Positions 9,600 through 19,733 of a DNA stretch of 64,000 bases are shown one piece after another. The first letter of the stretch is position 1. Every line of letters begins with the position of its first letter. Source of the DNA: Paralichthys olivaceus (lineage: Eukaryota; Chordata; Actinopteri; Pleuronectiformes; Paralichthyidae); the NCBI RefSeq assembly GCF_024713975.1, contig NC_091116.1, positions 2,938,463-3,002,462 of the forward strand, given 5' to 3'. The notes beneath the pieces were generated by a model that saw only the letters and a program-made list of their open reading frames with translations, was not told the origin of the DNA and ran no database searches. Position numbers and translations under genes: made by a program.

Positions 9600-10094
9600 C
9601 TGGAGACAAGAACAGACACAAAATAAGAGATAAGACAACCTGCATCCTCTGTGTCATCTGTCCCCTTGGTGTCAGATAGTTAAAACCACCACCACACACA
9701 TTTATACCTAACCCAGCCTTGTATAATCTCTGTCCTGATCTTAATATTGTCCTCCTGAACATGATGAACCAAAGATGAATAATATCTGTAACCTGTTAAC
9801 CTGCTCTGTGGTGTTTCCCAGAACTCTAAAGCACAGCACTATCACTGACACCACTGATTCTTTAATCAACCACAGAAGAAATCAATCATGCACAGTTTTT
9901 ACAATTTAATGAAAGAAGAATTTCTTTGTGCCAAACGGGAGGTTTCTACCAATGTAAACGTTTCTATACTCGGTCAGGTTCACTACTCTGAGTACTCATG
10001 AATTACCCCCTCCTCCATTAATAAGTATCTTTCTTGATACAGGTATTGATAAAGTTCCTCTGAATCGCTCTCTAACCTATAGTTAGTACCTTAC

Positions 10095-10470
10095 CTGTGT
10101 CTGGATGTGAGGCCCTGCCTGGCTGAACACGGGGCCTGACTGCAGGACACTTGCTGGTGGTTTATGGCAGCAGCCAGTTCACCATTGGGTTTCAGGAGGA
10201 TGCTGCTCCAAGCTGAGAGGTGATGCTATTGGGGGGGGGGGGGGGGGGTCCTCATCAGAACCAGTCCAGTTGAACAAGTCATGCCATTCCTGAGCAGGGA
10301 CATCTTGAGGAAGTGGATGGTTATTTGTGCCCTCTGACAATTTGTTGACCACTGCCCAGACCATGTCCAACAACTCTTTGTCGTCCATCTCCTCCAAAGT
10401 AAGGTCACTTTCTGCCCTCAGGTCCATACAATTCTGGTGTGTAGCCGTCCATTTCATTGTTGTTCTTCTG
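10095..10470 (-). pseudogene. Putative first coding exon of the unidentified gene (copy A)
   Basis: Unrecognised protein. An acceptor-like TTTCTCATCAATGTCACAG precedes an ATG at 10457 and an open frame reading LTLEEMDDKELLDMVWAVVN, an acidic helix. A NWTGSDED stretch, a polyproline run encoded by the G-run at 10231-10248, and ETQW then TGA follow. The same frame remains open after the TGA to a good donor (CACAG|GTAAGGTAC, edge 10095). That suggests a nonsense mutation in a longer exon. In copy B (44783-45088) about 94 bp including the ATG and acceptor are deleted and the proline run is one codon shorter. Confidence 0.42.
10231..10248. repeat. Homopolymer G18 (C18 on the minus strand)
   Basis: Eighteen Gs encode six prolines in the minus-strand exon. 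Copy B has 15 Gs (44919-44933), an in-frame difference of one codon. Confidence 0.85.
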
Positions 10471-10499
10471 TGACATTGATGAGAAACTGGGTTTGAGAC

Positions 10500-11185
10500 A
10501 CTGCAACAAGCTTACATGCTGATAAATACAAATGAATGATCCAATATTATCATGTATTATGAAATAAAACTAAACAAGTGTAACCCTTCTGAGAGGAAAA
10601 GAGAATAGTACTGAAAAATAGTAACTAGGTTCAATAACCAGTGAAATCAGAAGTTCTAAGATCGACTATGGAGCCCAGGATTGATCAAACGATGACGCAG
10701 GAGTATACGCTTCCCTATTTATTACAGGATGGGAAGGATGAATAAAAACATCAATCACACAAATTATCACAACTCTTACCCGGGTAAGTATAGAAAATAA
10801 AAAATAAAATAAAGTTTTGCAGCTGCGTTTTTTCTAAAGTTCAGTTCACCTGTTTTCAGTCACTGTTCAGTCAACACCGTGAAGGTGGAAAATCAGTCCC
10901 ACCGCACTGTTGCGTGGATGGTGTGTGTGTGTGTGTGTATGTGAAGTGTAAAAGGATTCAGGTTCCACGGCGTAGTATCTCTAAGTATCCTCCGGGGTCT
11001 GGCTCGCCATCAAACTTTGACTGGCTCCAACATCCAGGTAGGTCAAACTCTCAATGGGTCCATCAAAAAACCTGACCTACGATAAGTTGGATCAGAGCAT
11101 TCATCTTAATTTTCTCAAATCTCAAAAAATGAATTATAGAACATTAATCATGTTAAATCTACATAAACTCTTTATCAATAGAGAA
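10500..11185. other. Intron-like non-coding region, microsatellite
   Basis: No gene. A (GT)n tract lies at about 10919-10939 and the rest is AT-rich. It ends in ATAGAGAA, the hAT target site. Conserved in copy B (45089-45767). Confidence 0.6.
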
Positions 11186-11316
11186 TAGGCCTGGGCCGAT
11201 AATCAATAAATCAATTAATCGCACGATAAATTAAAATGAACTCGATAATTTTTCCGGCCTCGATTTATTGCCATGTGCATGCGCGTTTGTTTTCCTCTTC
11301 TCTCGCCTCCAAGCAG

Positions 11317-11417
11317 GCTGGATGACAAGAGGGTTCACTCTGAGCTCGGTCTCAGCACCTGGGGGCGTTTGTTCCATAGCGGAATGAACAGAGTGAACCC
11401 TCTTGTCAGTCATCCAG
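11317..11417. repeat. Imperfect palindrome / hairpin (A only)
   Basis: Arms GATGACAAGAGGGTTCACTC (from 11321) and its inverted partner ending at about 11416 enclose a loop of about 40 bp. It sits in a 0.4 kb segment absent from copy B, so it may be a small fold-back element inserted in A or lost in B. Confidence 0.7.
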
Positions 11418-11499
11418 TCTCTTTGTGTCTGTGGGGGGAGGCAGGGCCGCTAGCATTGGCTCCACACCAAGCAGCAACATCCCGGGCTGAGCGCTGAGG

Positions 11500-11690
11500 C
11501 AAAAAACTGCAGTTCACTGGGTGGCCACTTGAGGCTGGCTCCAAGAGGGAGTCAATGGGAATTGACTCCCATGTTAAAACACCAGACTTTAGAGCAGAAT
11601 TAAACCTGTTTACAGCCTGGTTCAAAATACGGTTTTAGACTCAATCAGTAAGTTCTTCCTTCATGACAACTATGTGTTATCTGTTTAGAT
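11500..11690. repeat. Common teleost interspersed repeat fragment (A only)
   Basis: The string GGCCACTTGAGGCTGGCTCC, with a later CAGCCTGG and CGGTTTT, is a familiar abundant fish repeat. It is absent from copy B, where the hAT runs from CATGCGCG directly to GTTTAGATAATACAGAGG. Confidence 0.45.
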
Positions 11691-13154
11691 AATACAGAGG
11701 TTTGAAATTGTGAATAATTATCACTTGATTGACACGTGACGTCACCGTTAGCTCGTCACTCTGGCTGTTAGCCTGTGGTCTGCTCGGCTTCACCTGAGCT
11801 AACAGGCTAATCACCGTCACCGAACGCGACCGGGTCTGGGGAGGAGTTTTCACTCACATGTGAATATTATCGTTTGTTGTTCGGCTGATTGTCCTGACGG
11901 AGAAGTGTCTGTGGTGTGTAAAGTACTGCCTTTTATTTACATGTCAGTAGTGATGAGCAGGTATCATTGTCTCTGTACCTGGCTGGTTAGCTTAGCTCCG
12001 CTAACCTCCAGGCAACATACCAGCAGTAATGGCAATGCTAACGGGAGCGGCATGACATGAAGCGGTTCACACAGCGGAGAGAGGAGCGTTAGAGTTTATG
12101 GTGATAAATCTTTTAAACTGAAGGCGACTGTGTGTTTAGTGAATGAGCTCCACCAAGTTAGATATTTAACGTTATGTAAAGTTGTTCAGCTCCCCAACCT
12201 ATTGGCTTGACTATGTTACTGTGGGTAACTTCAGTAATAATGTTTTATTAGATTATTGGTTCAGAAATAACGTTAGTGCAGCTGCTGCAGTGTGAAACTT
12301 GTTGAGCTGGACTTTATTTATGAATGAACAGTTTACCTACCAGGTATAGACCTGTTTTCATAACTTACTAACAATTAAAGCAAATGATTGCACATGATGC
12401 ATTACATTATAAATGCAATACTTTTAATGTGAAAGAACTCCATACTGCACATTCATTGTAGTACACTGTTTAATCCCAAACCATATTCAAATACATAGTT
12501 GAATATCCACAGAATATAAGGACATAGACTTTGTTTGAAAGTAACACTTATCTCGGCAATAATGCCATACTTTTATGTTTCCTGTCATTTTATTAGGGAC
12601 GGACGAACCTGAGGGACACAGCTGTGCTGACCGTGTTCTGTCTCTTATGACAAAAAAGAAAAGACTTTTTATCTAAAGTTTATCAAATTAGAAAGTAAAA
12701 GATGAACATTGTTGTGATAACAGTGTTCATTTTACCAACCATAATGGATACAGAAATTGACTCAATATTATCATGTTGACCAGCCTGAAGCTGCCGATCT
12801 CCACCTTGTTGCTGCTGCCACAGTGGATTCAGAGGACATCAGGTGTTGCAGTGCTTCATGTAATGAAATGAAAAAAGTCACGTTAAAGGATGTTTTATGC
12901 TGAAATCATTGTCATATCTGTAGATATTAAGGAACAGAGGAGAAACACGATTATTTACAGATACTGTACAATACAATAGCCTACAATAATTTTTACACAT
13001 GTAATATGAGCTGTGTTAAGCAGCCAAGACTGGTACTTATAGTTTATTCTGTGTTCAGCAGGTGGAAGCACCACAGATTTCAGCCAAACTGATGTACTAA
13101 AAAAAATAAACATTGTACAAAAAAATGTCTTTCTACCACATCTGTAATAACCAA

Positions 13155-13526
13155 ATGAGCAAGGTGAGCCCATCAACACGGACGAGCCAGTGGTGGCAAC
13201 AAAAAAAAGCATCACAACAAAGTTGCATGCCCACCTAAAGCACAACCACCCAACCCAGTGTTCCCAGCTGGGGAAAAAAAAGTGCACCTCAAGATGCAGA
13301 GCCTTCGTCCCGAAAGTCAACACTCACTGAGGCGTTTGGTCGACAAAGTAAATATAAATGGAGCAAAAATGGTGTGCGCTCAAAGAAACTGTAGTTCGCT
13401 GCATCGCAAAAAAAATGCTGCCCTTTAGTACAGTTGAAAAGCCAGCATTGAGAGAGATGCTGCAAACGTTTGACAGACAGACAAAACGAATTGCCTGCAA
13501 GAAAATACATGTCACAAACGGCCTAA
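13155..13526 (+). pseudogene. hAT transposase N-terminal relic (copy A)
   Basis: The plus strand begins MSKVSPSTRTSQ, is frameshifted, then reads VRCIAKKMLPFSTVEKPALREMLQ-like sequence. This is the segment following the BED finger in hAT transposases (A-x-D/E-M-x-P-F/L-S-x-V-E). Frameshifts and premature stops inactivate it. The copy B equivalent (50307-50663) is one uninterrupted frame. Confidence 0.7.
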
Positions 13527-13868
13527 ATGTTCAATATTTATTGAAGTGCAATTTTGTTAATCGAGACTTGATAAGCCATTTTATTTATTGTCTTGGTTGT
13601 GTGTGGTTTTATATTTGAGTGCTGTTTTTGCTAACAGAGACTGAGAGTCCATTTTATTCTTTGTTTGTTTTATTTATTTAGGATATTTCAACGTTCCTGA
13701 AATTACGATGGTAAAAAATTACTGAAAAATAAAAGTTTATTGTATTTGAAAGGGTGTGCATTATTATGATATATTATCATGTTGGCAATAATATCGTTTA
13801 TCGGCAATAATTCGTGGGACAATATATCGTCCAGCAAAATTTGTTATCGTCCCAGGCCTAATAGAGAA

Positions 13869-14350
13869 TAACAATTTTACTCAATTACTGTTGCAACATG
13901 CTATCACAATGTTCAGTAATAAAATAAGCAACACTCGAAATATCACATTATGTTATTGAAATAATCTTCCTCACTCCAAATCAACAGTATCAAAATATCC
14001 TGTGCTCTTTACATCGTAATTAGCACATAAAACAATATCAATCATCTAGAAAGAAAAATATGTAATGTGCACAGCTAATAAAATATGGCTGGATGAGCTT
14101 AGAATGCATAAATAAGGTGCTAAACACACACATAATACAGCTCTATGTGCAACAAAGGAGCAAACAAATGTCTCACAATGCACCTTTAAAATGTCGGATC
14201 AGGGCTTCAGCATTAATGTGTGGTGTGTCGTAGTGTGTCTCTCTCGCGCCAATCAGCACCGGAGCTAGTGCTCTGATGTTAGCTCCTATGCTAACGGTTT
14301 AACTCGTTGCATTAGCTATTAGCCTTAAGCACATCAAGACGGCCGCTCAC
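13869..14350. other. Non-coding, intron-like
   Basis: AT-rich sequence with no ORF or recognised repeat. The 3' part becomes CpG-richer near 14220-14350. Conserved in copy B (50929-51408). Confidence 0.5.
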
Positions 14351-14580
14351 CGATGCGTTTCTCTTCCCGAGAGGTTCCTCCGACTGTGCTCACACAGGTC
14401 CTGGTCGTCCCGGGAGATTTCTTCGGCAGCTTTTCCGAGTCTGATCCACTTTTCTTGTTTTATCTTCCTATGGTGAGTGTCTGTTTAATGCGCCTTGCTC
14501 TCTCTCTTCCCGGCAACTTCAGAGGAAGTGAACCTGCTCCGATCAGCTCAATGGGCGGGGCTTCTTTTCTGATTGGGTGA
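14351..14580 (-). promoter_or_regulatory. CCAAT/GC-box promoter and non-coding exon 1 (copy A)
   Basis: On the minus strand an inverted CCAAT box (14572-14576) and a GC box GGGCGGGGC (14553-14561) precede a GC-richer segment. That segment ends in a splice donor ATCG|GTGAGC at 14351. This is the layout of a TATA-less promoter with a first exon. It points toward the minus-strand exon-like segments at 7087-10470 and may be their promoter. Both boxes and the donor are conserved in copy B (51409-51634). Confidence 0.5.
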
Positions 14581-15058
14581 CAGACCGTCTCCAACCCGTC
14601 TCCTTCAAACTAAAACTCTCTATAAATAAATCTCTATAAACTCTCTAAATACATTTTATTATGGTTCTATCTCTCCTTTTAGATAAACATCTGTTTTTTA
14701 TTATTAACCAAAACGTAGTATTAATGAATTGATTTTTCCACCATGAATTTCACTTTTCTTCATTCAATCAACTAATTTATTGTTTTTAATACAGGTTTTT
14801 AACCTGGGTTACACAAGAATCTAATACTTTTATTTAGAAGCTGTTTTGTTGTGATATTTTTTCACTGTGATTTTGAGCTAAATGGAGATATGGACACTTC
14901 CTATGCTTCTATATACTATATACTATACATCCACTGTCATGATTACACCTGATTTCTTTGGAACTATGTTCTTTCAGATACAAATAAAAAAATCTATTCT
15001 ATAGTTATCTTACAGGATCACATAACTGCCTCGTCCATAAGCAACTCATATACTTTAC
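14581..15058. other. Non-coding upstream flank
   Basis: AT-rich, with TATACTATATACTATAC near 14927. No ORF and no recognised element. Same in B (51640-52100), which is shorter by an in-block deletion of about 15 bp. Confidence 0.5.
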
Positions 15059-15264
15059 TGGGCCATTATAATAAGTCTCTATACTCAGTCAGGTTCACTA
15101 CTCTGAGTAATCATGAATTACGACCTCCTCCATTAATAAGTATCTTTCTTGATACAGGTATTGATAAAGTTCCTCTGAATCGCTCTCTAACCTATAGTTA
15201 GTACCTAACCTGTGTCTGGTTGTGAGGCCCTGCCTGGCTGAACACGGGGCCTGACTGCAGGACC
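15059..15264 (-). repeat. Duplicate of exon-end/intron segment 9967-10150
   Basis: It repeats the donor-side end of the putative coding exon (SGPVFSQAGPHNQTQ plus its donor) and about 130 bp of following intron, with scattered substitutions. The donor here is CAG|GTTAGGTAC in A and GTAAGGTAC in B. It abuts LINE sequence directly at about 15264. Copy B: 52098-52302. Confidence 0.75.
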
Positions 15265-17640
15265 AGCTCTGTCTCCCATCTAGCCCTAATGTAATCAGTT
15301 GAAGCACTCGTACAGTCTTTGAGGTTTTGATATAACACAGATACCACCTTGATTTTTGACCCATTATATACTCGCATTAGTACATCTATCACTCCGTTTA
15401 ATATTTTTGCGCTCCCTATTTCCCTTATAATATAATCCCTTAGCTGTAGTTATCTAAAAAAAATCCTAATTTTTTAATCCATACATTTCTCTAAGGTCCT
15501 GAAAAGACATTATGTTTCCATTCTTTAGTATTGTACACATGGCAGTGATTCCCTTCCTCTCCCAGTTTCTGTATTTCAGGTCACTCAAGTTTGGCTTGAA
15601 TCTTTCATCATATGCAATCCAGCTCAACAATCTCACTTTCTTTTCCAATCTATGCCTTTTATTGAAATCAGCCCAGATAGTCAGTGTGTGGGAGGTTATT
15701 GGATCTATTGAACCTTTTAGTAGTTTTTAGCAATGTAATGTTGCCCAAAAGGGATTGCACTGGTTTGCTAGCCACCCTCATCTCAATCTCTTTCCATTTG
15801 GAGTTATAATGCTTGTCACACCACTTGACCAAGTTGTGCTGCCTCATAATAATCCTTTAAATTTGGGAGTGCCATGGGAATCCCCCCCGATTCTTAGCCA
15901 GTTGTAGCGTGCTATATTTTATTCTTGGTTTTTTACCACTCCAAATGAACCTCGATATCATTTTGTCCCAGGTTTTAAATCTTTCTAACTGTATCTTGAC
16001 AGTAAGGGATTGGAAGAAATACAACAGCATCAGGAAAATGTTCATTTTAATAATGTCAATCTTTGAACTGACCTCCAGTGATATGGTTGACCATCTCTCA
16101 ATATCCTCTTAATTTGTATATGAATCTGATCACAATGAAAACATGGCTGGATTTATCTTCTGAAGATGGCTTATCTGTTTTGTTAGGGTTACCCCAAGAT
16201 ATTTTATGCTTTCTGAGTTCCATTTCCATTTATAAGCATTTGTAATTTCTTGGGAAGGGGTATAATTAAAAGCCAGAATCTGTGTTTTATTCACATTTGT
16301 TTTATATAATGAGTGGTCTCCGTATATACTTATATACTTAAATGTGTTAGGTTTGTATCAGGTCTTTCTAAATATATTATTACATTGTCTGCAAACAGAC
16401 TTATTACATGTTTTGGTTTTTTAATATGTATTCCCTTTATTTCCTCACACTGTCTTATAGCCTGCGCCAGAGGTTCAATGTATAAGTCAAAGAGGAGAGG
16501 GGACAGGCAACATCCTTGGCGTGTTCCCCTCTGTAGCTTTATGCTTTTTGTTAGACTACCATTCATTTTTATTCTAGCTATAGCATTCTGGTATATTGTA
16601 TTGATGCATTTAATGGCTTCTTTGTTAAATCCAAAACATTCTAATGTTAAATATACAAATATCCAATTTACGCCATCAAAAGCCTTTTCGCCATCAAGAC
16701 TCAGCAATATAGCCTTAGTTTCCTTCATTTGTATCGAGTTTACTATTTGCAGGGTCCTTCTTATGTTATCTAATGTTTGTCGTCCTGTAGTAAATCCAGT
16801 TTGGTCCTCGTCAATTAATTCTGTCATGAAATTCTGATATCTCCTTGCTATAATGGATGTGTATATGTTGTAATCTACATTGAGCATAGAAATGGGTCTG
16901 TAATTGTTACAATATTCTGCGTCTTTACCCTCCTTGGGGATTATAGATATGATTGCTTCATTACATGAGGGTGGCAATCTACCTTTCTTAAGGGCAGTGG
17001 CGGTTCTACATTGAGTTACTCCCCGGGCGAGGGGTGTTATATAAAGTAGAGTAATGTGTATAGTCTTTTTCCTTCGGATGCAGTTCACGCCATACATCAA
17101 ACAGTCCATGTTCCTTCAACGACATGTTTACAAATTTAGATATATGTGTCTTATTTCTTTTTATACTTGTTGTGTCTACCCTATGATTCATTATCATATT
17201 AAAATCACCAGCACATATCAATATACCTTCAGATTTTAAGGCCATGACTGGGAATAATGATTTAAAGAATTGTTTAGTACTCTCTGGAGGGGCATATACA
17301 TTAATTAACGTAACCATCTCTTCCTCTAGTTTCCCCTTCACTATAATATATTGTCCTTCTGTATCCTTGATTTCTTTTAGACATTCAAATTTAGTTGAGT
17401 TTTGTATAAGTATTGCCACACCTCTTTTGTTGCTTTGTTTACAAGTACTGTAATAGGTGTTTTTAAAACCAAATTTCTTCAGCTTTTCATGCTCTTCCTG
17501 GGAAAGGTGTGTTTCCTGCATGAAGATAACTTGAGCCTTAAGTTTTCTCATTTTCAAAATTATCTTAGTCCTTTTTTGGATTATTTAACCCATTAACATT
17601 TAACGACACTCACGATATGCTGTTCATTTATAGCTTTGGA
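15265..17640 (-). mobile_element. L1-clade LINE (copy A), internally deleted and lacking its 3' end
   Basis: The ORF2 N-terminus (start near 17627) and endonuclease run to about 17010. An abrupt join, marked by GTTACTCCCCGGGCGAGG, leads into RT (16330-16990) and a C-terminal region (15266-15650). The 3' end stops inside coding sequence (RARWETEL) at the duplicated exon fragment, with no poly-A tail. LINEs normally truncate at the 5' end, so this points to later rearrangement. Confidence 0.85.
15266..17627 (-). pseudogene. L1-type ORF2 relic (copy A)
   Basis: APE-like endonuclease: SLNVNG start, FMQETHLSQEEH, GVAILIQ, ICAGDFNMIMNHRVD (17006-17627). RT: YRPISMLNVDYNIYTSIIA, DEDQTGF, SLDGEKAFDGVNW (motif A), RGTRQGCCLSPLLF, then FADN instead of F/YADD (16384-16386 encodes Asn). 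C-terminal: FKPNLSDLKYRNWERKGITA and VYNGSKIKVVSVLYQNLKDC. In A an early TGA follows MNSIS, and the second catalytic Asp is lost. In B both positions are intact, although the endonuclease-RT deletion is shared. Confidence 0.85.
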
Positions 17641-17658
17641 AAATGGCATTATACTCCA

Positions 17659-17660
17659 TG

Positions 17661-17690
<30 letters not shown>
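17659..17690. repeat. (AT)n microsatellite
   Basis: A pure AT run ending TATTATATACC. It is about 6 bp longer in B (54680-54710). Confidence 0.85.
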
Positions 17691-17692
<2 letters not shown>

Positions 17693-17890
17693 CCATGAGA
17701 ACAAACAATAGCCCAAAGAACATTGAGCAACTCAGCAATAAAAAAAAAATCGAACTAAGAAAACAACAGTAGGCACTTGCCCCCCACGTTTCCCCCGTGG
17801 GTTGAGGTGAAATTCAGATGAAATATGGGGGCCCCTCCTTAGTGAGGTCCATTCTTGTTATCCAGATTCTCTTGAGCATCTGTCTCATTA
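17691..17890. other. Non-coding stretch upstream of L1 ORF2
   Basis: No ORF. Probably LINE 5' or inter-ORF sequence, with an A-run at about 17740. Same in B (54716-54914). Confidence 0.4.
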
Positions 17891-18860
17891 ATTCAATTCA
17901 ATTCAATTCAATTTTTTTTATATAGCGCCAATTCATATTTTACATTATCTCAAGGCACTTTACATTTAAAAGTCAAGACCTTAAAACAATATTAACGTAG
18001 AGAAACCCAACAGTTCCCACAATGAGCAAGCACTGTGGGGAGGAAAAACTCCCTCATTAACAGGGAGAAACCTCTGGCAGAACCAAGCTCAATGTGGGCG
18101 GTCATCTGCCTCGACCAGTTGGGGTGAGGAAAGAAAAGTAAGGGGGGAGGAAAGGAGAGATGGGTGGAAAGCGGGGGAGAGAAGAGAGAGATGAGGTGGA
18201 GAGAGAGAGACCGGGAACAATTTGGCACCATCAGTATCAAGGCTGACTATAAAAATAACAATGTAGTGATCTACAACAGGATTATATATATTAATCAATT
18301 ACTGAGTTATTGTAATAAATGATGACAATGGTGATGGTAGTCGTTGTTGTCCTGCAGTCCCGGTGCCGGAGTTATCTGAAACGATATAGAGAGAAGAGCC
18401 AGAGGGACTATGGGAGGACAAAGTGACACTTTGACATGATGACATGTTAAAATAAATAAATAAATAAATAAACAGGTGTGGGGGGGCAGAGAGACAGAGA
18501 GACAGAGGGAAGTGATGAAGTGCTCAGTGCATAATGGGAGTTCCCCCAGCAGTCTAAACCTATAGCAGCACAACTAAGGGATGGTTCAGGACTCACCTGA
18601 TCCAGCCCTAACTATAGGCTTTGTCAAAGAGGAAGGTTTTTAGTTTTACTTTAAATGCTGGGACAGTGTCTGCCTTCCGAACCCAGATTGGGAGCTGGTT
18701 CCATAGGAGAGGAGCCTGATAGCTAAAAGTTCTACCTCCTGCTCTACTCTTACAGACTCTTGGAACCACTAGAGAGCCTGTGTTTTGGGAACGAAGTAAT
18801 CATTATAGCTCACACATACAGCGTCCGATCAGTCCTAACAGTGAAGACTGAAGACCTATA
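17891..18860 (-). mobile_element. CR1/L2-clade LINE 3' fragment (copy A)
   Basis: It begins with the same ATTCAATTCAATTCAATT tail and 3' UTR as 2320-2960, including an (AAAT)n tract at 18451-18474. It extends into the ORF2 C-terminus, readable on the minus strand as PLLWNQLPIWV and VPAFKVKLKTFLFDKAYS (18609-18720). This is a typical 5'-truncated copy. Copy B: 54915-55820. Confidence 0.82.
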
Positions 18861-19733
18861 TACAATCTCTTAGACTATTTGTCTTCAGTGTCTAACATGT
18901 GTTATCTTTCACTTACTTATTCATTTAGATGCACTTACATACTTTATTTGTCCATTCCTCGGTATTTCTGTAGTTTATGTTTTGCTCGTGTTTCGGTGTC
19001 CTCTTTGTTTCCTACCTGTTGCCATGGCCATGGGCCGGTGTCCCAGTGTATCCTCATTCTGGCCATAGGTGTCTAGAAACGGATTCCTCTCTCTTTTAAA
19101 ACTTTCTTAATTCCCGCGTACTCCTTTCTTCTCTGAATTATTTCCGTGGCATAGTCACATTATTGGAAATAGTATTAGTTAGGTGATAAGTTGCAACATC
19201 ATGTCCCAATTGGAGATTAGCCGTGCTGCACTGCTGCTGTGCCTGTGGAACAAAGAAGAAATTAACAATTAAGCCGCAGTATCATTAATTCCAGCTCTGT
19301 CCAACAATCCATATATAATAGCTCCAAAGACTCCTGGAAGAGAAATTGTCCTACCCTGAAGAGCAGTCATCCACAGGAGGAAAAGTGGCCACCTCACAGC
19401 CCCAGTGGTGTGACTACTCTTGGAGATTCTCCCATCACAGTGTCCTCTCCATGCAGTCTCTCTGAAGCTTCATCTGACGTGGCTGGCTGGAGAGGTGCGT
19501 GGACCAGTTCACATGTGAGAACAAAGCCTTTGCAGGGACTGGAGAATATGCTCTGCCTTTTGGGTGAGGATAAATCAATATTTAGGCGAAAAAAATGGAT
19601 GCGACTAAAGAGGAGATGGAGAGCCCGTCATCAGTAGCGATCACTTAAATAACGTTGACTGTTGTGCTGTGCTCCACGAGGAGTCAAAATAATGTTATTA
19701 TTCATGACTTTGCCTCACACAGAGCACCAAAAA
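18861..19733 (-). mobile_element. ERV2 internal remnant (copy A)
   Basis: Interior side of the 1187-bp LTR, beginning with the primer-binding site at 19713-19729. No gag or pol motif was recognised. A plus-strand frame of about 150 codons exists in copy B (56192-56644), but it opposes the LTR orientation and is broken in A. The fragment ends at LINE sequence. Confidence 0.4.
19713..19729 (-). promoter_or_regulatory. ERV2 primer-binding site, elongator tRNA-Met-like
   Basis: Four bases inside the LTR edge the minus strand reads TGGTGCTCTGTGTGAGG. From memory it is the complement of the 3' end of eukaryotic elongator tRNA-Met, with about two mismatches. Copy B: 56665-56681, identical. Confidence 0.55.

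Larger units (their letters stand above)
11186..13860 (+). mobile_element. hAT transposon 1 (copy A)
   Basis: Terminal inverted repeats TAGGCCTGGGCCGATAA and its complement ending TTATCGTCCCAGGCCTA (16 of 17 matching) are flanked by a perfect 8-bp duplication ATAGAGAA (11178-11185 and 13861-13868). This is the hAT signature. The interior carries a GC-richer promoter-like segment with a TGACGTCA element (about 11740-11747) and a degenerate transposase piece near the right end. It was inserted before the segmental duplication, as the same site and target duplication occur in B at 45768-50920. Confidence 0.9.

Noticed and set aside
11860-12060. Short plus-strand ORF in hAT 1
   Set aside because: Cysteine-rich, no homology, lies in transposon 5' sequence; conserved in B only because the whole region is duplicated.
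16313-16837. 174-codon plus-strand frame
   Set aside because: Antisense to the L1 RT motifs, which are on the minus strand; same at 53340-53864.
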